From positions 1 to 8,391 of the forward strand of contig CAJPST010000097.1 of the NCBI GenBank assembly GCA_905373425.1: a stretch of DNA of 8,391 nt, written 5' to 3'. This DNA comes from an uncultured Mesocricetibacter sp. (GTDB lineage: Bacteria; Pseudomonadota; Gammaproteobacteria; Enterobacterales; Pasteurellaceae). This document shows positions 1 to 5,671 of the stretch, one piece after another. The position numbers were made by a program, and so were the translations under genes. Numbering within the stretch: the stretch's first letter is position 1; every line of letters begins with the position of its first letter. The notes beneath the pieces were generated by a model. That model was not told the origin of the DNA. It was given only the letters and a program-made list of their open reading frames with translations, and ran no database searches.

Positions 1-128
1 GCAGTGGGCGCGTTCGCTAGAACGCCGATTAAATTTGGGATGAAACCGTTATTTTGTTGCACTATTTTTAAGGCTTCTTGTGAAGCCTCAGGGGCACTTT
101 CGATAGTGTGAATTTGAAATGTAGACAA
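1..128 (-). CDS. Carboxymuconolactone decarboxylase/AhpD-like family protein, N-terminal part (runs off the left edge)
   Basis: Reading the minus strand from 128 gives 42 codons with no stop before the window edge: (M)STFQIHTIESAPEASQEA, then LKIVQQNNGFIPNLIG and VLANAPT. The segment NGFIPNLIGVLANAP is typical of the N-terminus of carboxymuconolactone decarboxylase family proteins with an AhpD-like fold, many of which are peroxidase-like. Their CxxC redox motif would lie beyond the window, so catalytic competence cannot be judged. The start is a TTG at 128-126, supported by a good ribosome-binding site (GAGGAAAG, about 134-141) at suitable spacing, and no ATG start with a comparable site was found upstream in frame. 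It lies 139 bp downstream of menH on the same strand, so it could be transcribed with the men genes or from its own promoter. Family assignment is from recognised sequence and is fairly confident. The substrate is unknown. Confidence 0.82.
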   Translation of the reverse strand, partial: MSTFQIHTIESAPEASQEALKIVQQNNGFIPNLIGVLANAPT

Positions 129-267
129 TTTGCTTTCCTCTTTTTGAATAAAATCTATGAAAAATATAATAAAAGCAAATGCTGTTTCACGCTAACGAAT
201 TTTCAATTGTTTTTAGATGAAATTCGAATATGTTATAACTGATAGCGAAGCTATGTTTGGGCGGATT

Positions 268-1041
268 TTATTTGATAGATAGTGAATGATTGTCCAAAAG
301 TGCGGTCAGTTTTTCGGCAAATTTTTGTGGATTTTCTGCGTGAGCATTATGTCCTGCGTTTTCGATAATAGTGTAGTTCAAATAATTGTCTAGTGCCATT
401 TGTTTGAATTTCAGATCTTTTTCGCCGACGAAATAATAAATCGGTAAAAAATTTGACCGCACTTTTTCACTAAAGTCTGGCTGCTCTGCAAGGCCACAGG
501 CCAACAACATTTTAGCAATGTTTTCACCACAATTCGCTGAACGTTTAAGAATTAGCTCTGCACGTTGTTGTTCGTTTAAATGGGAAAAAACCGGTTGGCG
601 ATACCAATCATTCAGTACGCTGTGTGGATCTTCGGTAGCAAAGCGCGTCGCCCATTTTTGATCATGCAGCTGGCGTACTTGCTTTTCAGCTTTTGTTTGC
701 AAGCCAAGATTAGCGCCTTCTAATATCAACCCTTGCAAGTTGCCTTTTTCACATTGTGCCTGTAGCGCATAATATAAAGCGATGCGCCCGCCAAGGGAGT
801 AACCGATTAGAAAAAATGGCTGGTTTTCTACCAAAAGTTTGATTTTTTGCGATAAATAAGCGCAAACTTCTTCAAAATTAACGACATTGACGGATTTTGC
901 TTCGCCGTGTAACGGGAGATCCACGGCAATACAACGAAAATAGGAGAAAAAGTGCGGTTGATTTTTAGCGAGTTTTTCAATTACCGGCTGCCAATCCTCT
1001 TGTGTGCCGAGTAAACCGTGCAGAAAAATTAAGGCAGGCAT
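268..1041 (-). CDS. menH: 2-succinyl-6-hydroxy-2,4-cyclohexadiene-1-carboxylate synthase (MenH)
   Basis: This is a 257-residue cytoplasmic alpha/beta hydrolase, close to the usual MenH length of about 250. MenH eliminates pyruvate from SEPHCHC to form SHCHC, the third step of menaquinone synthesis from chorismate. Visible features are the oxyanion-region motif FLHGLLG (6-12), the nucleophile elbow GYSLGG (80-85) with Ser82, a probable acid Asp209 in GEKDL, and His231 in ENAGHNAH. Together these form the expected Ser-Asp-His triad. The ATG at 1041-1039 is preceded by GGAG five bases upstream. It is the last of menF-menD-menH, 45 bp after menD, and that gap holds a hairpin and an overlapping mini-ORF that may tune its translation (separate entries). 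Three uptake-signal cores lie inside it. The function is confident from motifs and men-gene context, since fold alone would not distinguish it from other hydrolases. Confidence 0.96.
   Translation of the reverse strand: MPALIFLHGLLGTQEDWQPVIEKLAKNQPHFFSYFRCIAVDLPLHGEAKSVNVVNFEEVCAYLSQKIKLLVENQPFFLIGYSLGGRIALYYALQAQCEKGNLQGLILEGANLGLQTKAEKQVRQLHDQKWATRFATEDPHSVLNDWYRQPVFSHLNEQQRAELILKRSANCGENIAKMLLACGLAEQPDFSEKVRSNFLPIYYFVGEKDLKFKQMALDNYLNYTIIENAGHNAHAENPQKFAEKLTALLDNHSLSIK
298..306 (+). repeat. DNA uptake signal core (USS), in menH
   Basis: Exact AAGTGCGGT. Read on the minus strand it encodes Thr-Ala-Leu near the menH C-terminus. AT-rich sequence follows, as in the extended Haemophilus-type signal. 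Confidence 0.9.
456..464 (-). repeat. DNA uptake signal core (USS), in menH
   Basis: Exact core in reverse orientation (ACCGCACTT on the plus strand). It encodes the Lys-Val-Arg-Ser part of menH, in the variable stretch before the strand leading to Asp209. Confidence 0.9.
950..958 (+). repeat. DNA uptake signal core (USS), in menH
   Basis: Exact AAGTGCGGT encoding Pro-His-Phe at about menH residues 29-31. It is the third core in this 774-bp gene. Confidence 0.9.
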
Positions 1042-1052
1042 TTTTTCTCCAT
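1029..1052 (-). other. Seven-codon mini-ORF overlapping the menH start
   Basis: On the minus strand an ATG at 1052-1050 opens MEKKCLP and stops with TAA at 1031-1029, in a different frame from menH and ending inside menH codon 5. It has a stronger ribosome-binding site (AAGAGG, 1065-1060, seven bases before the ATG) than menH itself, whose GGAG lies within the mini-ORF. Ribosomes finishing here would be released next to the menH ATG, which would allow translational coupling or competition. This is seen in the sequence, but whether it is translated is inference. A short out-of-frame ORF of this size can also occur by chance. Confidence 0.35.
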
Positions 1053-1056
1053 AAAA

Positions 1057-1079
1057 TATCCTCTTGAAATAAGAGGATA
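1057..1079 (-). promoter_or_regulatory. Perfect 9-bp hairpin in the menD-menH gap, covering a ribosome-binding site
   Basis: TATCCTCTT (1057-1065) and AAGAGGATA (1071-1079) are perfect inverted repeats around a five-base loop. In the men transcript the hairpin starts seven bases after the menD stop and is followed by UUUU and then the menH start region. Its 3' arm contains AAGAGGAU, a good Shine-Dalgarno sequence, so folding would hide it. It could act as a translational gate for menH, an mRNA-processing or stability element, or a weak attenuator. The short U tract and low stem G+C make it a poor stand-alone terminator. Confidence 0.55.
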
Positions 1080-1086
1080 ATTATAC

Positions 1087-2793
1087 TTATGCACCAATCA
1101 CCGCATAGCGAATTTGTTCGATCAGGCGCTTATAGATGTTGCTACCGTCACTTGGACCGACTTTGATTTCAATTAGCGTCGTTTCTTTACGATAATACGC
1201 TTGTTTCAGCACAGAGCTTAAATCTGCCCAAGTATAAGGACGGGCATATTTGAGATCAAAAGTTGAAGCGATTTGTGAGAACTCCATATTGTGCGGCATG
1301 CGATAGAATTCGTTTTTCACTTCAGGATCGACAGCCAATGTATCAAAAATTGCACCACCATTGTTATTGATAACAAAGATAATTGTTGGTTGGTTGATTT
1401 TCTTAAATAATGCCAGTGAGTTAAGGTCATATAAGGTGGATATGTCACCGAGCATTGCTACTACAGGTTGTCCCGAACCGACACCGATTCCTGCAGCAGT
1501 TGCCAATAAGCCATCAATTCCGCTCGCACCACGGTTGGTGTAAACCGGATAGCCTTCAGGCAGTTTGGCCAAGGCATCAACTAAACGCACAAACAAACTA
1601 TTACCGAGGAACAGAATTCCGTTATTAGGTAGAATGCGTTCGATATGGTGAGCCAATGAAGCTTCATTTAAACCACCGCCGACTTGCTGTTCGATAAAAC
1701 TTGCACAGAAATTGGATAACGCCAGCGGCTCCAACAACCAAGGTTTTTGTCTCAGCGGTGGATGTGCGCGCAACCAATGGTGAACTTTGGCGATAAAGCG
1801 GGTTTGGAGGTGATGATAAGGATCCCGTGGTAGCGGGTTTTCGTCCACTAACCAAAATTCACCTTTAAAATCAGCTAGATATTGATTAATGCGTTTGCTG
1901 ATAATATGCGAGCCGAGTTGAATTACCAAATCCGCTTGTAATAATTTTTCGCGTACGGTTTTATTGGCGAGCCAAATATCTGCATAAGGCAGGCTAGGTT
2001 CAACGGTGGATTGAATATCAGTTAATAAAATCCATCCCATTGTTGCCGCCCAAGCATGAATACCCATGGCTTGTTCCAGTGGTAACTTACCGACGACGAT
2101 TACGCCACATTTGGTGCGCCAATTATCCCAATGTTCATGCATTAACACTTCTAGTTGTGGCGCTTGATGATCCGCCCAATATTTATGTTGGCTTAGCCAG
2201 CGTTGAACGCCTGAAAGCCAAGGATGTGTGTCAATTTCCGCTTCGTCCGCTTCATATAATGGTTCAGCGAAAGGCACATTAAGATGCACGACACCGTTTT
2301 GTTTTTGTTGTTGATGGCAAGCGTGATCAAGTGTGGAAATTAGCCAGTTTACGGGATATTCAGGGCTTGGGCGAGGCAGATTTACAGCTGCCAACGGATA
2401 ATCGCCAAACATATCTTTTTGCAAAATGGCCTGATTCGCACCGCATTCAAGTAGTTCATCGGGACGATCTGCCGTTAATATGATTAGATTGACTGCACTT
2501 TGACGCGCTTCCACAATCGACGGATAGAGATTTGCCGCAGCAGTCCCGGAGGTAACGATAACCGCCACCGGTGAGTGTGTTGATTTAGCCAAACCTAATG
2601 CAAAAAAGCCTAATCCCCGTTCATCAAAATGAGTATGACAAGTTGCACGACGACCTTCCTGCAAGCGCACCGCTTCAAGGGTTAATGGAGTAGAGCGGGA
2701 GCCGGGAGCTATACAAAAGTGTTTCACACCATGACGAGATAGTGTCTCAAGGATCACTTTTGCCCAACAACGATTAAAGGTGCTTACTGACAT
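1087..2793 (-). CDS. menD: SEPHCHC synthase (MenD), ThDP-dependent
   Basis: This 568-residue cytoplasmic enzyme condenses isochorismate with the succinyl-semialdehyde unit derived from 2-oxoglutarate, using thiamine diphosphate and Mg2+, to make SEPHCHC. Recognisable elements are CIAPGSRSTPL (27-37), the catalytic-glutamate segment HFDERG with Glu58 (equivalent to E. coli Glu55), and TSGTAAANL (81-89). GNSLFVR follows with Ser399 and Arg403, then NRGASGIDG with Arg421. The ThDP/Mg2+ motif starts at Gly449-Asp450 and ends in the NNN run at 476-478. I chose the ATG at 2793-2791 because the protein then begins MSVSTFNRCWAKVIL, matching the E. coli N-terminus. The longer frame starting at 2814 relies on a TTG inside menF and adds seven atypical residues. 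The menF stop and this start are separated by one base (TGA-T-ATG), which suggests translational coupling. Nothing appears broken. Confidence 0.97.
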   Translation of the reverse strand: MSVSTFNRCWAKVILETLSRHGVKHFCIAPGSRSTPLTLEAVRLQEGRRATCHTHFDERGLGFFALGLAKSTHSPVAVIVTSGTAAANLYPSIVEARQSAVNLIILTADRPDELLECGANQAILQKDMFGDYPLAAVNLPRPSPEYPVNWLISTLDHACHQQQKQNGVVHLNVPFAEPLYEADEAEIDTHPWLSGVQRWLSQHKYWADHQAPQLEVLMHEHWDNWRTKCGVIVVGKLPLEQAMGIHAWAATMGWILLTDIQSTVEPSLPYADIWLANKTVREKLLQADLVIQLGSHIISKRINQYLADFKGEFWLVDENPLPRDPYHHLQTRFIAKVHHWLRAHPPLRQKPWLLEPLALSNFCASFIEQQVGGGLNEASLAHHIERILPNNGILFLGNSLFVRLVDALAKLPEGYPVYTNRGASGIDGLLATAAGIGVGSGQPVVAMLGDISTLYDLNSLALFKKINQPTIIFVINNNGGAIFDTLAVDPEVKNEFYRMPHNMEFSQIASTFDLKYARPYTWADLSSVLKQAYYRKETTLIEIKVGPSDGSNIYKRLIEQIRYAVIGA

Positions 2794-2794
2794 A

Positions 2795-4096
2795 TCAATG
2801 TTCCGTGTTCTCAAATTTAGGGTTTAATAAGGATATTAATCCGGTGGCTTTACGTTCAATTTCCTGCCATTCTAACAAGGGAACTGAACCTTCAACAATA
2901 CCCGCACCGGCAAAAATACTGATTTTATTTTGTTCGATGAAAGCACTACGAATGGTAACGCAAAACTCTGCGCTGTCAGGCCCCATAAATCCTAGGGTTC
3001 CTGCATACCAAGTGCGGTCGAAATTTTCGGTGTTTTGCAGAAATCGGATTGCTGCCTGTTGTGGTAAACCCGATACTGCCGCCGTTGGGTGAATAGCAGT
3101 AAGACAATCGTGATCACTGCAATCCGGTTTTAATTCAATCGAAATATGACGTCGCAAATGCTGAACCTGACGTAGTGGTTTTAATTCTAATTCATCGATT
3201 TTAATGTGGTTGGCGAATTGATTTAAGTTGTGGCAGATTCCCTCAGCCACCAGCCAATTTTCCCGTACGTTTTTTTCGTCGTGCAACAACCAATCACCTA
3301 ATGCCTGACTCTGTCCGCTGTTTTCATCCATCAAGGCTGTGCCTGCCAACGCTTCGGTTTCAAGACGGTTACCGTGACGGGCATAAAGTCGCTCAGGGCT
3401 GGATCCCAGAAAAGTCCGTTCGGCATTTTGAGCAAAAAGAAAATGATAACATCCTTTGTTATGTTTTTCGCTTTCAGCCAAGAAGTCGACTGCATTTAGC
3501 GGATTAACCGTTTTAAATGTCGTGCGGTTTGCAAGCACGACTTTATTCAATTCGCCGGAACGGATTGTACTTAATGCTTTTTCTACCCACTCGTACCATT
3601 GCGTTTGATCGGCTCTTTGCTCGACCAATTCAGCAGGTTGTCCAAGTTCAGAAAGAGCGGTCTGTTTTTTTAGTGTTTCTAATGTGTTAAATGCTGCGTG
3701 CCGTTCAGCTTCGCTATCATTTTGATTATCTACAAAAAGTGTAGCGTGAACCGCATCTTCTTGCTGAATTAATAAAATGCGAGGCAAGAAAAAATAACTT
3801 TGTTTATCGAAGGTTAAACCGCCAAGCAGAGGCAAATTGAATTGTTTGACGAAATCTCGCGCATGAATAGTGCTGAAAAAAGACCGTACTTCGCCTATTG
3901 CAGCCCACTTTTGTGAACCATCACGTAAATGCAAATAAAATTGCGGATAGCTGTTTTGTGCTTTTAACCATGGCAGAAAATTGTCGAATAGCGCTGATTT
4001 GGCATGAAATGCACTGATAATCGGGCTATTGTTATTTTTCTGATGAGCATTCAATTGCTCACTTAATTGTTGGTATAAGGTTTGTAAAGGATCCAT
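2795..4096 (-). CDS. menF: Menaquinone-specific isochorismate synthase (MenF)
   Basis: This 433-residue protein of the chorismate-binding (anthranilate synthase component I-like) family matches E. coli MenF in length (431). It isomerises chorismate to isochorismate with Mg2+, committing chorismate to menaquinone. Visible residues include Lys185 in GELNKVVLA (the general base, equivalent to E. coli Lys190), Glu235 in GSSPERL (equivalent to Glu240), and TEALAGT (247-253). Likely Mg2+ ligands are Glu279 in VREN and Glu412 in EWQEIE. HPTAAVSGLP (336-345) and FAGAGIVEGS (395-404) are further family signatures. The Lys in place of the anthranilate/ADC synthase pattern and the men neighbours support MenF over PabB or TrpE. 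It is first of menF-menD-menH and divergent from alaA. The ATG agrees with the family N-terminus, but no convincing Shine-Dalgarno sequence precedes it (TTTTAACCGTA), which is unusual here. Confidence 0.96.
   Translation of the reverse strand: MDPLQTLYQQLSEQLNAHQKNNNSPIISAFHAKSALFDNFLPWLKAQNSYPQFYLHLRDGSQKWAAIGEVRSFFSTIHARDFVKQFNLPLLGGLTFDKQSYFFLPRILLIQQEDAVHATLFVDNQNDSEAERHAAFNTLETLKKQTALSELGQPAELVEQRADQTQWYEWVEKALSTIRSGELNKVVLANRTTFKTVNPLNAVDFLAESEKHNKGCYHFLFAQNAERTFLGSSPERLYARHGNRLETEALAGTALMDENSGQSQALGDWLLHDEKNVRENWLVAEGICHNLNQFANHIKIDELELKPLRQVQHLRRHISIELKPDCSDHDCLTAIHPTAAVSGLPQQAAIRFLQNTENFDRTWYAGTLGFMGPDSAEFCVTIRSAFIEQNKISIFAGAGIVEGSVPLLEWQEIERKATGLISLLNPKFENTEH
3010..3018 (+). repeat. 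DNA uptake signal core (USS), in menF
   Basis: Exact AAGTGCGGT with a good AT-rich extension (CGAAATTTTCGG follows). It encodes Asp-Arg-Thr before the conserved WYAGT of menF. Confidence 0.92.
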
Positions 4097-4190
4097 TACG
4101 GTTAAAATTAGGCTTAAAAAAGAATGAAATAGCCGATATTTTACCTCAAATTAAAATAATTTTTTAGTAAATCTTTTATTCCGCATTAAA

Positions 4191-4220
4191 TAGCGGTAAA
4201 GTGCGGTTAATTTTCCGCTA
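4191..4220. repeat. Palindrome with alternative pairings in the alaA leader
   Basis: TAGCGGTAAA (4191-4200) and TTTTCCGCTA (4211-4220) are inverted repeats with one mismatch in ten. Between them, GTGCGGTTAA (4201-4210) is a 7/10 tandem copy of the left arm and can also pair with the right arm through GCGG/CCGC. Two mutually exclusive hairpins are therefore possible, ending 23 bases before the alaA ATG. The middle copy includes an uptake-signal core (4199-4207). The structure is visible. A regulatory role is inference, and it may simply reflect uptake-signal sequence. Confidence 0.5.
4199..4207 (+). repeat. DNA uptake signal core (USS), in the alaA leader
   Basis: Exact AAGTGCGGT followed by TTAATTTT, a good extended signal, lying within the palindrome at 4191-4220. 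Confidence 0.92.
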
Positions 4221-4243
4221 GTTTTCAACAGTAAGGACAAAAA

Positions 4244-5458
4244 ATGGAACTGTTTCCCAAATCCGATAAATTAGAACACGTTTGTTACGATATTCGCGGG
4301 CCGGTGCATAAAGAGGCGATGCGTTTGGAAGAAGAAGGGCATAAAATTTTAAAACTTAATATCGGTAATCCCGCTCCGTTTGGTTTTGAAGCGCCCGATG
4401 AAATTTTGGTGGACGTGATCCGTAATCTGCCGACAGCACAGGGCTATGGTGATTCCAAAGGATTATATTCCGCGCGTAAAGCGATTGTGCAGTATTACCA
4501 ATCCAAAGGGATTCAGGGCGCGACAGTTAATGACGTATATATAGGCAACGGAGCTTCCGAACTAATTACCATGTCTATGCAGGCGTTATTAAACGATGGC
4601 GATGAGGTTTTGGTGCCGATGCCGGATTATCCTTTGTGGACCGCGGCCGTTACCCTTTCAGGTGGTAAGGCGGTACATTATTTGTGCGATGAAGAGGCTG
4701 ATTGGTTTCCTGATTTAGATGATATTAAAAGCAAAATCACTCCGCGTACCAAGGCAATCGTTATTATTAATCCAAACAACCCGACCGGTGCGGTATACAG
4801 CAAAGAGCTGTTGGAGCAAATTGCGGAAATTGCACGACAACATAATCTGTTAATTTATGCCGACGAAATTTACGATAAAATTTTATATGACGGCGCGGTT
4901 CATCATCATATCGCGGGCATTGCGCCGGATTTGATGGTGATTACTTTTAACGGTTTGTCCAAAGCTTATCGGGTGTGTGGTTTCCGTCAAGGATGGATGA
5001 TTCTGACCGGACCGAAGACGAAAGCGAAAGGCTATATAGAAGGGCTGGATATGATGGCGGCGATGCGTTTGTGCCCAAATATGCCGATGCAGCATGCCAT
5101 TCAAACCGCACTAGGTGGTTATCAGAGTATTAATGAGTTGATTTTACCGGGCGGACGTTTACTTGAACAGCGCAATCGCGCCTATGAGCTGGTAAATCAG
5201 ATTCCCGGTGTTAGTTGCGTGAAGCCGAGAGGGGCATTATATATGTTTCCAAAAATCGACATTAAACGTTTTAATATTTACGACGATGAGAAAATGGTGT
5301 TCGATCTATTGGCACAGGAAAAAGTGTTATTAGTGCACGGACGTGGTTTCAACTGGCAGGCACCGGATCATTTTCGCATTGTGACATTGCCGTATGTACA
5401 TCAAATTGAAGAAGCACTAGGGAAGTTCGCTCGATTTTTAGCGAATTATCGGCAGTAG
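4244..5458 (+). CDS. alaA: Glutamate-pyruvate aminotransferase (alanine transaminase) AlaA
   Basis: This 404-residue PLP-dependent class I/II aminotransferase has nearly the same length as E. coli AlaA (YfbQ, 405) and reads very similarly throughout, for example DIRGPVHKEAMRLEEEGHKI and LNIGNPAPFGFEAPDEILVD. It transfers the amino group of glutamate to pyruvate to make alanine in the cytoplasm. Visible features are the substrate-pocket segment NIGNPAPFGF (39-48), YIGNGASELI for PLP phosphate contacts (99-108), and INPNNPTGA with Asn179. YADEIYDK supplies Asp207 and Tyr210, the PLP-binding lysine is Lys240 in FNGLSKAYRV, and the carboxylate-binding arginine is Arg378 in DHFRIVTLP. The ATG has AAGGA seven bases upstream (4233-4237). 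It is the only plus-strand gene here, divergent from menF and convergent with serA. Older annotations often call such genes aspC, but the similarity favours AlaA. Confidence 0.97.
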   Translation: MELFPKSDKLEHVCYDIRGPVHKEAMRLEEEGHKILKLNIGNPAPFGFEAPDEILVDVIRNLPTAQGYGDSKGLYSARKAIVQYYQSKGIQGATVNDVYIGNGASELITMSMQALLNDGDEVLVPMPDYPLWTAAVTLSGGKAVHYLCDEEADWFPDLDDIKSKITPRTKAIVIINPNNPTGAVYSKELLEQIAEIARQHNLLIYADEIYDKILYDGAVHHHIAGIAPDLMVITFNGLSKAYRVCGFRQGWMILTGPKTKAKGYIEGLDMMAAMRLCPNMPMQHAIQTALGGYQSINELILPGGRLLEQRNRAYELVNQIPGVSCVKPRGALYMFPKIDIKRFNIYDDEKMVFDLLAQEKVLLVHGRGFNWQAPDHFRIVTLPYVHQIEEALGKFARFLANYRQ

Positions 5459-5471
5459 TTTTTGTGAAATG

Positions 5472-5576
5472 AGAGCGAAGCCTTGGTATCGAATGCGACA
5501 ATCAGCTTGCGAGAGATTTTCCTATTCGGTAATAGGGTATCACTAGCTTTCCGCGATGGCTGATTGAATAAGCTCT
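5472..5576 (+). other. Extended inverted-repeat structure in the alaA 3' region
   Basis: Nested arms are visible: AGAGC (5472-5476) with GCTCT (5572-5576), CAATCAGC (5499-5506) with GCTGATTG (5559-5566, perfect), an imperfect GCGAGAG/CTTTCCGC pairing inside, and a central perfect hairpin CCTATT-CGGT-AATAGG (5521-5536). No protein is evident. It begins 14 bases after the alaA stop and ends just before the strong terminator at 5582-5647, so as RNA it would be the 3' untranslated region of alaA. It may be a structured 3' UTR, a 3'-derived small RNA or a copy of a dispersed palindromic repeat. I do not recognise it. Confidence 0.45.
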
Positions 5577-5581
5577 AACAT

Positions 5582-5647
5582 AAAAGTACGGTGAGAATTT
5601 TCAATGTTTTTTAAGCAAAAAACAGGTTGAAAATCTACCGCACTTTT
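5582..5647. terminator. Bidirectional terminator made of paired uptake signals between alaA and serA
   Basis: The arms nest as AAAAGTACGGT (5582-5592) with ACCGCACTTTT (5637-5647), ATTTTCAA (5597-5604) with TTGAAAAT (5627-5634), and TGTTTTTT (5605-5612) with AAAAAACA (5617-5624), around an AAGC loop. The only imperfect pair in the outer arm is A-C in the plus-strand RNA, which becomes G-U in the minus-strand RNA, so the fold is better for the serA transcript. Both sides end in TTTT. It lies 24 bp past the serA stop and 123 bp past the alaA stop. Head-to-head uptake signals acting as terminators are well known in Haemophilus. Confidence 0.88.
5637..5645 (-). repeat. DNA uptake signal core (USS), terminator arm
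   Basis: Exact core in reverse orientation. It pairs with a degenerate forward copy, AAGTACGGT (5584-5592, one mismatch), to form the outer stem of the alaA/serA terminator. Confidence 0.93.
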
Positions 5648-5671
5648 GTCTATGTCGTTTTCAAGGCGCCG

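Larger units (their letters stand above)
4097..4243. promoter_or_regulatory. Divergent menF-alaA intergenic region
   Basis: These 147 bp of very AT-rich sequence must hold the promoters for menF (leftward) and alaA (rightward). I could not pick a convincing -35/-10 pair for either: TAAAAT-like hexamers occur on both strands without a well-spaced -35. The alaA side has a clear ribosome-binding site, AAGGA at 4233-4237. The segment 4191-4220 carries a palindrome with an uptake signal (separate entry). No known regulator site was recognised. Confidence 0.6.

Noticed and set aside
242..254. Small hairpin ATAGC-GAA-GCTAT just past the menH stop
   Set aside because: Five base pairs and no U tract on the minus strand, too weak to call a terminator.
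2794..2814. A longer menD beginning at TTG 2814
   Set aside because: It adds seven residues unlike the family and lies inside menF. The ATG at 2793 gives the expected MSVSTFNR N-terminus.
4883..5104. A minus-strand open frame inside alaA
   Set aside because: It is antisense to the conserved PLP-lysine region of alaA, with no independent support.
5459..5580. A tRNA or other known RNA gene in the alaA-serA spacer
   Set aside because: There are no tRNA T-arm or acceptor features. The inverted repeats do not fold as a cloverleaf.
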